From positions 40,928,426 through 40,992,425 of the forward strand of contig CP154955.1 of assembly GCA_039621445.1 (NCBI GenBank): a DNA stretch of 64,000 nt, read 5' to 3'. A program made the translations under genes and the position numbers. The notes beneath the pieces were generated by a model. It was not told where the DNA came from. It was given only the letters and a program-made list of their open reading frames with translations, and did no database searches. How positions within the stretch are numbered: the stretch's first letter is position 1; each line of letters opens with the position of its first letter. The DNA comes from Euglena gracilis. Its lineage: Eukaryota > Euglenida > Euglenophyceae > Euglenales. Of this stretch, positions 31,737-43,102 are shown one piece after another.

Positions 31737-34477
31737 TCCTGGGATACCCCTTTTTACGTCAGCACCGGCTGGTAGTGGATTGCCACTCCCACGGTTTGCG
31801 CACATCACCGTTCTCTTCATTGCCCCCCAAACCTTCATCACCTGTGGCGTCAACCGCGATAGCCACCAATTTTTCCACACCGTTTTCGAAAACTTTTACC
31901 CCGTTACCAACCACACCAACCAACGTTTTCCACACCGGGTGTACCGAGGAAGTTCACCCCCTGCCCGTTGACACGCCAACTTCCGTTCCCCGTGAGGCAG
32001 GGCAAGCGAGTAGCGGTACCCCCCTCGTTCCACTGGGTTACAAGACGAAAGCCCAAAGGCCTGAAGTTATAACGGTGTCGAGTAGTCGCCCAGCTGCACT
32101 AATACCCCGTTTTCCACCAGATGTATCGCTTTCAGATACATCTGTACACCCCCCAGCAGCTTCAAAAGCGCATCCCAACTTTTACACACACCCTCACCAG
32201 ACCAACATGCGCGACCAGGACCACTACTCCGACACTTCCTTCCAATGTGTGCGCAGTAGGAGAATTTCCGCCCAGCCAGATTTCGATTGTGGATGTCTAG
32301 TCCAAACACCAACACTAATCCCGATTTCGCGTAACCATACACTTGGTTGCGGATCGCAATGCGCGACCGTACATCAAGTGCTCCAACAACGAGGTATTGC
32401 CTTGTTGTTTGGGACAGCGAAATCCGTGTCACACACCTCCCCCACCTCCATCTGGCATGATATGGACTGGGTATGCACCCATCCAACCCATCAACCCTTG
32501 GGAATGCCCCTTGGGAGTGTGGATGACACACCCTTGACCTATGTTTGCGGATGCCTGAATTGCGTTACCGCTCTTCAACCCGCGAACCAGGTCGACACCT
32601 ACGCGATGCGCGTATGGAACACATTTAATTTTGGTCAATACCGTATTTTGGAGGAATGGTTCTCCAAAATCGCGGCTTTGGCTGATTCCTTCGATTTGTC
32701 GTTGGAAATTGATGCGTTTTCATCAAAAGCGCATGCGCGCTTGTCGCGATATTGGTCGCGACATACCAACGCATTTCTAAAATTTTGGGGTGATACGGTG
32801 CTATGGATGCACCGTCCCCCAAAACTTATCCCGGATGTGGTGGAGAAAATCCTCCGCGATGAAGCGCGAGGAGCACTCCTCATACCCGTCGATCCGAATG
32901 CGGATTGGTTTCACCAACTAGCCTATGTGTGTTTTCATTGGTGGGATTTACCCGCTGATGTACCACTATTTGAGGATTTTTGTGGTATATTATTACCACC
33001 TGTCAAAGAAATCATTTTTCGCGTTTGTTTCTTCGACGCATTCGGGATATCCGATTTGCGTGTGCCAAGATACCTTGGTACTAATGGGGATGCCACACCC
33101 TCAACGCAGATTTCTGCGGTTATTGAGAGTGCGGACCAACACCCCAAGTCCGCTGACTATTGTTCGCGAATTACTCGCGAATTCCATGGTGTACTGGATA
33201 ATCCAGTTTACGCCTGCGACATCGACCCCGCGATTCGCGGTCCGTTCGGTGTTTGCAAAATCGAGCTCAAGGATGGCGCCAAACCTATGCACCGGAAATT
33301 CTTCCGTTGCTCGGGTGAACGCGAACAGGCTCTCAACGAGATGATTGAGAAGCTCATCCAGCGGAAGTGGATTATCCCTTCCAAGAGCGAGTGGACATCA
33401 CAAGCTTTTGTGGTGCCCAAACCCGCTGACCAGTCTGGTCAGAAGAAGTGGAGACTGGTGCTGGATTACCGGTACCTGAACTCCCAAACGAAGGATGACC
33501 CCTTCCCGTTACCGCTGATCGAGGATTTGATCACAAAACAATCGGATAACCGGTTGTGGTCAATCTTTGATCTGGCAGACGGTTTCCATCAGGTGCATTT
33601 GCATCCTGATTCGCAACCGTACACGGCATTCGTGACATCCAAGGGTGTGTACCAATGGACGGTACTCCCCATGGGTGTTAAGAATGGCCCAGCCATGTTT
33701 CAGCGCATGATCCAGTGGGTTTTGCGCGATTTACCGTTTGCTCTGGTGTACATCGATGATGTACTGGTGGGAACCCAACCGCCATCCGCGAAATCGGGCG
33801 AGGATAACCTCGACCCGCATTATCGCGATGTGCGCGCGGTATTATCCGCGTTCCAAAAGCATGTGCTTTTTGTGAAGGGTTCCAAAATGCACCTGTTTCG
33901 CAAAATTATTAAGTTTTGCGGACACATCCTGAGCAACGGGCAGCGTAAAGCCGCACCCAGTAAGATGGAGGCCATTAAGAAATGGACTCCTGAGGTCATT
34001 AAGACCTTAACGCATTTAAAGGGATTTTTAGGATTAGCCCAATATTACGCGATTTACATGAAAGATTTCGCGAAAATCGCGGTACCCCTAACCCGACAAC
34101 TCAAAAATCGTACACCCGATAACGCAAAAGGCATTTGGGATGACCAAATGCGCGAGGCCTTGAATAAAATCAAGGACTTGCTCCTCGAGAACGTGGTTCT
34201 CGATATCGCGGATCCATACAAACCGTATGTCCTGGAGGTCGACAGCAGCGATTACGCTGTTGGCGGGGTTCTTAGCCAGCATAATGCGGCGAATGAACTC
34301 CGACATGTGGCTTTCTTCAGCAGGAAGCTACAGGGCGACAACGGGAAAGGACAGGTTAAATGGAGCATTCGCGAAAAGGAGACATATGCCATTGTGCTAA
34401 TTCTCCAGAAATTCCGCAGCTGGATAGCCAGCAGCTTGGTACAGATACTAGTGTTGACGGATCATGAGAGCCTTTAA
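31619..34477 (+). pseudogene. pol: Element C Pol: protease end, linker, Dam-like domain, RT, most of RNase H
   Basis: Residues 40-60 finish the protease. A Pro/Ser/Thr-rich, then Cys-containing linker (DFDCGCL, GCGSQC) follows. About residues 340-460 (32,640-32,990) read RILEEWFSKIAA...LEIDAFSSKAHARLS...WMHRPPK...GALLIPVDPNADWFHQL. This parallels the Dam-like domain of DIRS elements (DLFAS..., NPP, ...VTPYWDSATWWPQL), with the NPP motif degraded to RPP. RT follows: LVLDYRYLNSQTKDDPFPLP, FDLADGFHQVHLHP and YIDDVLVG (~33,749). RNase H: LEVDSSDYAVGGVL and LTDHESL. TAA at 34,475 interrupts RNase H, probably replacing a Gln codon. Confidence 0.88.
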
Positions 34478-34507
34478 CACTGGTATACCGAGGACCTGAA
34501 CAAGGCC

Positions 34508-35542
34508 ATGTCATCAGTTGGCAGAAGATGCCGATGGCATGAGTTCTTGAGCCAGTTTAACCTGGTGGTAGTTTATACCCCAGGTCATACGCAAAAAGTT
34601 GCGGATCCTCTCAGCCGAGCCCCCTGGTATTATCCTGGGAACCCGGATGAGGGTGGTGCGACTTTTCATGGCAGCCATGAGGCTGACCAGTTCGCACGTC
34701 GATCCGACGCTGCGGACAACATGCTCGATTCACTACCCGTTTCCCGGGTGTATCGCATCATTGCCATTTCACCATTGCGTGGAAGGCGCCGGCGTGGACG
34801 CACTGCCGGACCCCGTCGCATTACGCGTACGGAAACTCCTACCCCCCTATTTTTCCGCGAATGGGATTATTCGCGCGACCCGGTATATAGTACCATTGTG
34901 AATAGACTTCGTAATGGTGAATCCATAGAGAATTACTCTCTATCACCATTGCGGCTTATTTTCCGGAATGATTCTGGTTATAAATATTGTATACCCCAAG
35001 ACCTGGTTGATGATGTGATTTTGAGCTATCACAACCATGGTCACCCTGGGGCCCCCAAACTTCTTTTACTAGTGGGTCGCAGATATTGCACAACCCTGAG
35101 TGAAAAAGATTTTTATTCGTGCTGTTTGCAAATTTCGCAACGGTGCCAAATTTGTCAGGCTGTGAAACCGCGCAGAGGTACCCCCCCTGGTACGTTGGAC
35201 TTTTTCCCCGTACCACCAGAGATTTTCACGTCCCTCTGCATGGATTTTCTCGAACTTGAACCTTGCAAAGGATCAGATGACAAAATTTACGATTACGTTT
35301 TTGTTGTCGTCTGTCGGCTGAGTGGGTACATAGTAGCCATTCCATGCCGGAAAGCAGGGTTGACAGCCCAAATTTTGGCATCCATATTCCTGGAGAAATG
35401 CATCTGCTTAATGGGTTTACCGAACGAAATCGTGAGTGATCAAGATCACTTGATCTCTTCGCGGTTTTTCACAACTTTGTGCGGTTTACTCGGCATTGAG
35501 CAGCATTTTTTCCATTATATACCGCCCGAAAGGCAATGGTAG
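34508..35542 (+). pseudogene. pol: Element C Pol: RNase H end and integrase zinc finger plus catalytic core
   Basis: Same frame as the preceding piece. It starts with the RNase H tail (GRRCRWHEFLSQFNLVVVYTPGHTQKVADPLSR), then an Arg-rich linker. The integrase zinc finger follows (HNHGHPGAPKLLLL...CQICQAVKPRRG, an HHCC pattern), then the first catalytic Asp in LCMDFLEL (~35,240) and the second in [14 protein letters not shown] (~35,437). The frame is lost at about 35,520-35,535, just before the catalytic Glu, by one inserted base. Confidence 0.88.
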
Positions 35543-36317
35543 AGCCGAGGCAGCCGTGAAATCCGTTGTCAATATGCTTCGCCTTTCACTTGCTGACTCG
35601 GGTAAGAATTGGTTATCCGTTCTTCATTGGTGTTTATTTTACATCAATACCTTGCCAGGGTTGGTATTACCACACTCACCGTACAAAATTGTTTTCGGAC
35701 GAGACCCTCCGGCCATAGGGGATATCCCCTCGGAGAGACCCGCCCGAAGTAGCGTCAGCTGTGAAACGTGGTTTGCAGAAGTGGAATCACTCCGCTCTGC
35801 AGTCCAATCACGTATCACAGAAATTCATTCCAACAAACGGAAATCGTTTTTGCAGAACTTCAACACACCTGTGTATAGTCCAGGTGACCGCGTGTGGGTA
35901 CGGAATAACCGCACCCGCATGCAATCTTCCAAGCTAGATCCTCTTTGGCTCGGCCCATGCGAAATTTTGGAGAGGTTAGGTAGTAGCGGGCGATATAAAG
36001 TTGCCTTGCCCAACGGGATTGAGGACGTCCATATGGACGACTTCAAACCGTACCTAAGCCCCCCAGACGGAAAAGCTATCCCCTGCCTATATTTCAAGCC
36101 CCGTTCCAGATTACCTGAAACGGACGACTTTGTGGTCGATAAGATAATAGACCACAAGGTCGACAGGGGTGTGCACTACTGGAAAGTTCGCTGGAAAGGG
36201 TATGGGCCAGAGGAGGACACTTGGGAGCCAGCATCCAGTTTTGTTGGATATATCCAGCAGGATTGGAAGCTGTGGAACAAGCGCAATAACATAGACATAA
36301 ACATAAACACTTTCTGA
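35496..36317 (+). pseudogene. pol: Element C integrase C-terminus with chromodomain
   Basis: In the shifted frame [16 protein letters not shown] carries the catalytic Glu of the D,D,E triad. The GPY/F-type module follows ([10 protein letters not shown]...[16 protein letters not shown]). A chromodomain closes the protein ([11 protein letters not shown]...[23 protein letters not shown]), with the aromatic-cage-type W/Y residues and the DTWEP signature intact. Such chromodomains steer integration to particular chromatin. This defines element C as a chromovirus. The protein ends at TGA 36,315-36,317. Confidence 0.9.
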
Positions 36318-36384
36318 AACGATTTCGTTTTGGAGAATGCGTGTGTTTTATGTGAATGTTTCGCGTTTATACCCCCCCCTGCAC

Positions 36385-36411
36385 TTCATTCTTTCTCTAT
36401 CTTTCTCGCAG
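36385..36411 (+). promoter_or_regulatory. Possible splice acceptor before ORF3
   Basis: The pyrimidine-rich stretch CTTCATTCTTTCTCTATC (36,383-36,400) continues into TTTCTCGCAG ending at 36,411, about 100 bases before the first ATG of ORF3 (36,513). It lies between the pol stop and ORF3, where a retrovirus would have its env acceptor. No transcript evidence. Confidence 0.4.
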
Positions 36412-36512
36412 AGTTTTGATTAAGATAGAAGCCTTGCTTTTTCAGTGCACCAGCACTCAAAGCGACTGACAACAAGGTTACCCTTAGTTGTCGTCGTCGT
36501 TCGGGTAGCATC

Positions 36513-37690
36513 ATGCTGCCTGGGCGCGGACCTGGACCAGGTCCACCATGGCCGCAGCCTTCTGGCGCGCCATACCCCCAGTACCCTCAGTATGCTGAGG
36601 CCCCGATTCCGGGTGCCCCACATGCTGAGAGGGTTTCAGCCCCGGTATTCGCCGCGGCTACCAGCAGCCGGTCCGCATATGCGGTACCAGATCCATCTGC
36701 CGTCCAGCAGCCGGCACCTCAGCCACCAGCGCAGCGCAGATCGCGCCTGCCCCCGTATGCGGGAGAGATGATCTTCCGCACTACGGAGACGTTGGAGCGG
36801 GCGATGCGTATGTGCGCACACCCCCCAACGGAGCCCTTTATGCACGCCCTTTGGGATGCATACTGTGCTCAGTTGTTGGTGGTAGCCAACACCCCTGTGG
36901 CTCAGTGGTGTCCCTGCGGTCAAGCCCTGATGACGGGAGACGGTATTTCTCGTCCGCAGCCGATTCCGGCTTCGAACCCGGCGAGACCATGATGGACCTG
37001 GGCGTGTATGTGCCGCCCATGCTGCAAACGCAGACGCCGGTGGGATCCCACACCGTGCATATGCGTGAGCACACGCCCCCACCGGTAGGTGAGGCTGTGC
37101 ATGTCCCACCTGGGATGACGAGAATTTTTGCTCACCCGCCCTCGCCGCAGCGAATGCCGCCGCGCGAGCCGCCAGCGGAGCAATTTGTCTCGCGGTACGC
37201 GACGCACGCGGATTACCCGCGCGGCGCACGCGTGCTCCCAGCCGGACAGTCGGACGTGCCCTCTGAGGCATACGTCCAACACATGTTCATGCACTGGATG
37301 CCACAAGCATCACCGGTCGCCCCTGTCCCTGGAGTTGAGCCACGGAGGCAGGCGGAGCCCATAGTGGTGGAGGATGAACCTCCCCACCGTGAGGCAGCCC
37401 GACCGCCCAGTGCAGCCCCTGTCCAGACTGGGGATGTCCCCCGTCGGCAGGAGACTCCCTACTATCACATGGCACCTCCGGGAACCGAGCAGGATGAGCT
37501 TGCTTGGCACTTCCTGCAGGAGCCAGTATTCGCGTCTGAAGAGCACCGGACGAGGTATTACTCCTCTCTGGCTGCCCTTCAGGGCCGTGGATACACCCCA
37601 TACCATCCGTACCAGCCGCAGCTGCGGGTGGCAACCCCGGTATTACCCGGTGAGCCCCGGCAGGTCTGGCAGTATTACCTGCCACCCTGA
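36513..37690 (+). pseudogene. Element C orphan ORF3, part 1 (Pro-rich, CPCG motif)
   Basis: Two frames cover this stretch (36,513-36,992, then about 36,910-37,690). The protein is Pro/Ala/Gln-rich, with a short conserved-looking block (EMIFRTTETLERAMRMCAHPP...AQWCPCGQAL) and later Tyr/Pro-rich sequence (YHPYQPQLRVATPVLPGE). No family recognised; no signal peptide or membrane segment seen. The local composition is GC-richer than pol. It is inside the LTRs and in the same direction as gag-pol, so it is part of the element as it inserted. Confidence 0.6.
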
Positions 37691-37761
37691 AGCGCGACAG
37701 GACTACGGAGAACCTTACCCCACAGCCCAGGCGACCCAGCCCACGGGACGCGGAAGGCGGT

Positions 37762-39314
37762 GTGGCAATGCAAGTGGAAGCCAGCCAGGATACCCCGGCT
37801 GGACGACCACCGGCAGAGGCACAGGTGGCGATGAGCCGTCCTGTTGCCGTAATGCCACCGCCGATCCCTCCGGTATGGAAGGAGCCGCGACCCCCTACGT
37901 CGAAGCCAAGCCCACGCCAGGCTCCTAGCAAGCGCCCAGCCACGCCATCACCGCGACGTGCAGCAGAGCGGCCAGGTCCCTCCCCAGAGATGGAATGGGA
38001 AGGAACCGAACCGACTCCTGCGGCACCGAGCCCCCGCGAGGGCAAAGGCAAGGGAGAAGGCAAAGGCGTGGCCGGCAAAGGGAAGGGTGAGGGTAAAGGT
38101 AAGGGCGCAGGACGTGAGGAGGAAGAAGAACCAGCAGAAGTCCTCTCGGACTTTGAGCATATGCTCAGGTTCAAGGAGGAGCTGGAGGACGAAGGCTGGC
38201 GAATGCAGCATGATTACCATGTTGCAGGAAACCGGCCCCGTCACCTCCACAAGCAGTCATCGATGTGGTATTACGCCACACCGAGAACCGAGTCAGACTA
38301 TTCCATTACGGAATATATCTGTACGCCTTCGAAGGTGAAGGTGGCAGACCCTTGCTGGATGCCCAGCCAGGTTTCTGGGAGCTCTGGTTTTGGCTGGGAT
38401 ACCCCGGCCAGAACTGGGGTCTCTTCAGCGATTCCACTGGTCGCAGTTACCTGCACCAGTTGGGTTTTCGGGACAAGCGTGTGTTGGCCCGAAGGCTGAA
38501 GGCAGCCTTCGACTGTATCCACACAGTCGGCCCTCTCGGCGTGCAGTGGGAATTCTACCCACTACACCCCGACATCGAACGCCTGATCGAGGTGTTGTGG
38601 TGCAACAACCTTCAGGTATGGCTGGTGAGCCATTACGGCTCCACCTTCCGCGTTAGGCGTGTTTCCCTGGCTTACCCGCAGAGGTATGCCCTCTGCTGTA
38701 AGTACTGCTGGCAGGAATTTCCTGTCGACTTCTGGGGATTCGGCGTGCGCGGAAGTCCTCCACCGCCTCGGGATAACCCGGGCCTGGAGATGGGACGCCG
38801 CATGCTTAGGCATGTGTGCCGCGACGCCCCGGGTGTCCAGGGCAAAAGTCGCCGCGTCCACAAGCAGCGTATTTTTATGCTGCAGCAGTTCTGGTGGCGA
38901 GCCTGGACCACCTATGTCATGGAGGTGTATATACATCTCCGTGACCCCCAGGACGATAGGCCTGGTATGGAAAGCCTGCCACCGGATTACGGTGACGCCA
39001 TCGAGGGTCCTCGTCGTCGGATTCTCGGCCACCTGCGCCCCAACTGGCACCTGGCTGATATCAGCCTGGAGGAACATTTGCGGCGACAGTTTGGCGGTAC
39101 CCTCGACCGGGAGGTATTCCTTCCGCTGATGTCTCACCCGAAGGCCATCCTCGACCAGCGTATGCCGATTCTGGCATGCGTTCAGGAGTTCGAGGAGGGC
39201 TTTTTCGACGTCTGGGAAGACACGCGTTACCGCGGCTTCCCTGGGCCCGAACAGGCCTGCCAACGCCTGGGTGCGGCCATCATGGCCGCCACCCTGGCCC
39301 AACAGCGCCAGTAG
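37762..39314 (+). pseudogene. Element C orphan ORF3, part 2 (Lys/Gly repeats and Trp/Tyr-rich core)
   Basis: The first frame (37,762-~38,250) contains a GKGKGEGKGVAGKGKG low-complexity stretch and an acidic EEEEE block, then FEHMLRFKEELEDEGW. After a one-base change near 38,260, 38,265-39,314 encodes about 340 residues rich in Trp, Tyr, Phe and Arg (YGIYLYAF, GFWELWFWLGYPGQNWG, CCKYCWQEF, FWWRAWTTYVMEVYIHL). It looks like a folded globular domain and is the best-preserved part. I do not recognise it. It lacks integrase, RT, protease or envelope features. Confidence 0.6.
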
Positions 39315-40960
39315 CAGTACGCTGGCCTTTTACAGGCTGGCGGATGCCCAGGGATGCCGATGGCACCCCGACGATCCTCGTTCGCCCGAGGATCTGCGCG
39401 CCTTCATCGCCCCAGAGGATGAACCTCTGGCGCGAAGGAGACGTGAGGCGTCAGTCGCTTCCACCACCGCGATTCCGCGGCGGGAGGAACGCGACCGCAG
39501 CCCCTCCGTCACCATTCTGGAGGCAGCGCCGCCGTCTCCGACAGGAACGGCTGTATCCTTCGTCTCTGCCCCGCGAGCGGCAGGGGAACGATCGGTTTCC
39601 CCGGCTCCCGCGGCGGCTTCCGTCTGTCCACCGGTAGGTGGAGACCAGGAACTCCTCAGGAGGCAGGCGAGAACGTGGAGGATATCCTCTACGCTGCTCT
39701 GCATCCTCCGGCACAGCCTAGGCCCGACGGAGCACCCGCAGGGGATATACCTGTGGCTGCTACGCCTGTCCCAACGGCTGAGCTTCCAGCCGAGGTGACT
39801 GGTATGGTCGTCGAGGATATCCTCGAAGAACCTACCAACCCCGCAGCACGCACCTCATTAGGAGGCCGTGTGCTCGGCGCCGTGGTCACTGGCATTCATT
39901 ACTGCCGTGGCTGCTGCACTAACGCCACGAGGTGGAGGCGTAGCATCAAGCTCCGCCGCCGAGGTCGTGGAGACACCAGATGTCGGTATCCCCACACCCC
40001 CATCTCCGGCAGCAGTGCGACCATCTTCAGGGGATGAACCCCAGCCGACAGAGCCATCTGTCGCACCGGCTACACCGGAGGACCAACCTCCCGTAGCACC
40101 TGCGCCAGCGGTTGTGGAGGATCAACCTCCTAGACCGGATGTCGAGATGGAAGAGGAGGAGATACCCCCACGACCACCGACACCGCGCAGGGTTCCTGCC
40201 GTCCCGAGGACAATGGCAGAGTTTCTGGGAGTGCCAGCGCCTGTGGAAGCACCGATTCCGGTGACGACCACAGTGCCACGCCTCGTCGGACAGGATGAAC
40301 CTGCTCGGCGACGGCCGGCTGAACAACCCCAGGAACGAGTGCCGACACCTCGGAGCGTCATGCGCGACCCAGCGGTCAGTATGCCCGCTTCGCCCAGACG
40401 GCAAACGTCTACTCCGGCACCATCGGCTCCTGATACCAGGAGTAAGCCGCAGGCGTCGTCTCCTGATTCCGGGAGTGCGAAGCCGAAAGGAGGCAAACCG
40501 GGTGCTGCACCCTGTAAGCCCCCTTCCAAAGGCGGTGATGGGAAACCACCACCGAAAGGTGGCGCTGGAGGTCAGACTGGCGGACAGCCGAAAGGCCCTA
40601 CGACAATGCACGACTATTCGGCCGTTGCATCGTCCGGGTACGGCCAGAGCAAACCGAAAGGTAAGGCTCGTGGTCGACAGGCCCAATCTTCCGCCGGATC
40701 GACGGATGAGGAGCAGGATGAACCTGCTTCACCTCCTGTGTCTGCGGATGCCCAGCTCTGGACCCAGGATATCCTGACTAGACTAGGCACCGTGGAAGAG
40801 AGGACGAAGAAACTGGCTGCTATTAGGCACCAGACAGGGTCACTGAATCGATGGATTCAGCCCCTCTTCGTCCGAGGAGAACCTTTTCACTATGCCCCGG
40901 AACATACCTGGACATACTGGAATAGGCGCTCCCCCAGAGTACTGGCACAGTACTTTGCGA
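39310..40960 (+). pseudogene. Element C orphan ORF3, part 3 (disordered Pro/Glu/Lys-rich)
   Basis: Pieces in changing frames (39,310-39,680, 39,680-39,880 and 39,900-40,960) encode Pro/Ala/Glu/Arg-rich sequence. Repeated short acidic-Pro motifs (GDEPQPTEP, EDQPPVAPAP, EDQPPRPDVEMEEEE) are followed by a Lys/Gly/Pro stretch (GGDGKPPPKGGAGGQTGG). Probably a flexible linker between the Trp/Tyr-rich core and the zinc-binding end. Confidence 0.5.
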
Positions 40961-41987
40961 GGACTGCGTGTTGGATTTCCAACACGGCACGTCCTTTGCC
41001 TGGACGTGCACCGTGTGCCACCACGTGCGGCACAACCAACCGCTTGTGCATGTGTGCAAGCGGCAGGTGCAATCCTCGTGGTTCCATCACAGGGCATATG
41101 TGCCGAACTGTGTGGCGCTCGTATGTGGCGAGTGCCTGAACGCCTGGAAGCACAGCTTGAACTACTCCTACAGTGAGAGTGCTCACGACAGGGATATCCC
41201 TGCCTTGTGCATCAACTGTATAGGAGGCAAGTTCGTGCAGACTGCTGATGGAGCAGTCACCACCATTGTCCCCCAGCACTGGGAGACACTGGAGAAGTGG
41301 AAGAAGGAGTACAAGCAGGTGGAAGGCCGCCTGAAGCACTCCGACTTCCGAAAGGTAGAAAGCTACCGCCACACGGGAATGGCCCGCGAGTTCCAGATCG
41401 ACGCTGGGGCAATGCGCCTCGCCGTCGAGGAACACGCCAAGGTAAGAATGCCTTACCTCTGGACTGATGGCGATTGGGAGACACAGGTTTACCCCCTGTT
41501 CTCCAAGCGTCAGCATGGCGGATACGCCTTGCCACTGTGGCCTCCTGAAGAACACGATTTGGTGGACTTCAGAGGTTGGTTGGCGGCTGTATTACGGCCC
41601 CATACCGCAAGAGCTCGGACAGCGAGGTGGATGTATGACATCAACTTCAAGCAGACCCCGGGGATGCCCCCGCAGGTGCCTGCGAATCACCCCCGGATGA
41701 ATTACGTCATCTGGCCGGTGATGCTGCCCAGAATGTTCTGGGAGCAGCTCCAACGGTATCTTCAGCATCATGCTGAACGTACCAGGGAGAAGCTGCCGGA
41801 TAATTGGATCAAGGACTGGGAGACCCCTTCCTTTGATGTCAACGATCCGGAGCTCAACACCATTCGGAGTGAATCAGCTCCGCCGCGTTCCCCACGCCAA
41901 CTGGAGTTGGTTGAGGACCCATTAGGGGATCCCCAACACGACTACTGGCGTGAGGTGCGCGAACGCCCAGCCGATAAAGGCAGGTGA
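40930..41987 (+). pseudogene. Element C orphan ORF3, part 4 (Cys/His-rich domain and C-terminus)
   Basis: The frame contains LCEDCVLDF, then CTVCHHVRHNQPLVHVC, NCVALVCGECLNAW and ALCINCIGG: at least four Cys pairs with His residues within about 85 codons (40,955-41,220). It resembles a PHD/RING-like or zinc-ribbon site. About 250 further residues rich in Trp, Glu and Arg follow (FEQ-like, WPVMLPRMFWEQLQRYL, DNWIKDWE), ending at TGA 41,985-41,987. Zinc binding is inferred from spacing; function unknown. Confidence 0.6.
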
Positions 41988-42791
41988 GGTGTCTGTGAGC
42001 GCCAATGCGGCGTTCAGCACCCTCGTCGGGTATTCGCCTGACACCCTGTTTGGGTATTTGCCCGAACAGCCCCTTCGAAGACCCTTTGCGGTATTCGCCG
42101 CTAGTAAGTTCCAACCGAAATGCTGCCATGTGCAGGATTCCGTGTGCATGCATGCACACCCCTCTCCCCTCTCCCCTCTCGCGGGCGTGCGACACGCAGC
42201 GCACAGGGCCGACGGCCTCTTTTCCTTTCCCTTTCTTTTCTTTTCGGCCGTTTGAGGCCTTAAGGCTGCCAGACAGCACAACTTTTCTGGCCTAAGCCAA
42301 CCCCCCACTCCTCTCTACTTTCCCCCCGGGGCAAATGCTGTCGCCGGCAGTTGGTTTTGTAGAGTAGGATTTCCTTTTGCGTGATCAGGTTTGACTGGGC
42401 CTACCCAGGTTTGACTGGTCAGAGGCCCCCTCCTTCCACACCCTCCCCATGGGTTTTCCTGGAATGCCCATGGACCCAACCCCAAGTGCCTTGGGCACAC
42501 CCAAACTGGGTGGATGGGTTTGCTTGGCAAGGAAACCTGCCAGCCCCATTTTCCCCAGTGGGCTATAATATACTATATACCTATAAGCTACCGCAGAATA
42601 GGTGAAACCATTTTGCGCGTTTTGGGCTTTTTGGGTCCCCTCCTTTCCGCCCCCCCCCCCTTGAGTGGACCCCTGTGCGACGGAAAGGGCCACTGTGGAT
42701 GTGCCAGGGTGCACCTCCCACAGACCAGGTCTGTGTCCGAAGTCCCTGTGGCCAGAATGCCTGGTCCAAAGGGGAAATCGGGCATAGCCCT
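41988..42791 (+). other. 3' untranslated region of element C
   Basis: No gene seen. Includes a hairpin-forming CTGTTTGGGTATTTGCCCG-AACAG (42,049-42,072), pyrimidine tracts and a C-run at 42,650. Confidence 0.5.
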
Positions 42792-42801
42792 GGGAGGGGG
42801 A
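42792..42801 (+). promoter_or_regulatory. Polypurine tract of element C
   Basis: GGGAGGGGGA directly before the TGTGTACC start of the 3' LTR, the standard plus-strand primer position. Confidence 0.9.
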
Positions 42802-43102
42802 TGTGTACCAGGCGTATGCTTCTGTCCCCTTCCGTTGAGGAAGTTAGGATGGAAGCAGATCCTATTAGGATCTCCTAATGGGTGCCCCTTCTCTCTCCAC
42901 AGGTGGTATTCTTCTTTATACCTTTTCCTTCCTTTTCCATCGGACCGGACTTGGATATCCAGTCCGTCCTCCCTGCATTGCTCTGTGCTTTGCTTCTTGG
43001 GAAGTGGGAAAAGGGTTTTTACTGTTACTCTGATTTTCAGTTCCCAAGTAGGTGCGCCAAGGCGAAAGCGAAGGCTTTTGGGAATTGAGAATCAGACGTA
43101 CA
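42802..43102 (+). repeat. 3' LTR of element C
   Basis: 301 bp, TGTGTACC...GTACA, about 98.3% identical to the 5' LTR by direct comparison (five differences). Confidence 0.95.

Larger units (their letters stand above)
26623..43102 (+). mobile_element. Giant Ty3/gypsy chromovirus, element C (16,480 bp), complete
   Basis: Bounded by two 301-bp LTRs with five differences between them. Inside are PBS (26,926), gag (27,210-31,187), pol with chromodomain (to 36,317), a 5.5-kb orphan coding region (36,513-41,987), and a polypurine tract abutting the 3' LTR. It sits inside the DIRS-like element E1: the left flank ends GATTGAGCACTTTGGAAAGG and the right flank resumes the same element, as the uninterrupted copy E2 at 59,070-59,340 shows. 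No target duplication is visible (AAAGG before, CTAGA after). Gag has one stop; Pol has a stop and two frame changes; ORF3 has several, so this copy is dead although its LTRs are nearly identical. Confidence 0.93.

Noticed and set aside
36513-41987. ORF3 as a retroviral envelope gene
   Set aside because: No signal peptide, fusion peptide or membrane anchor visible; composition is Pro/Lys/Trp-rich with paired Cys.
36513-41987. ORF3 as a host gene outside the element
   Set aside because: It lies between pol and a PPT plus 3' LTR that match the 5' LTR.
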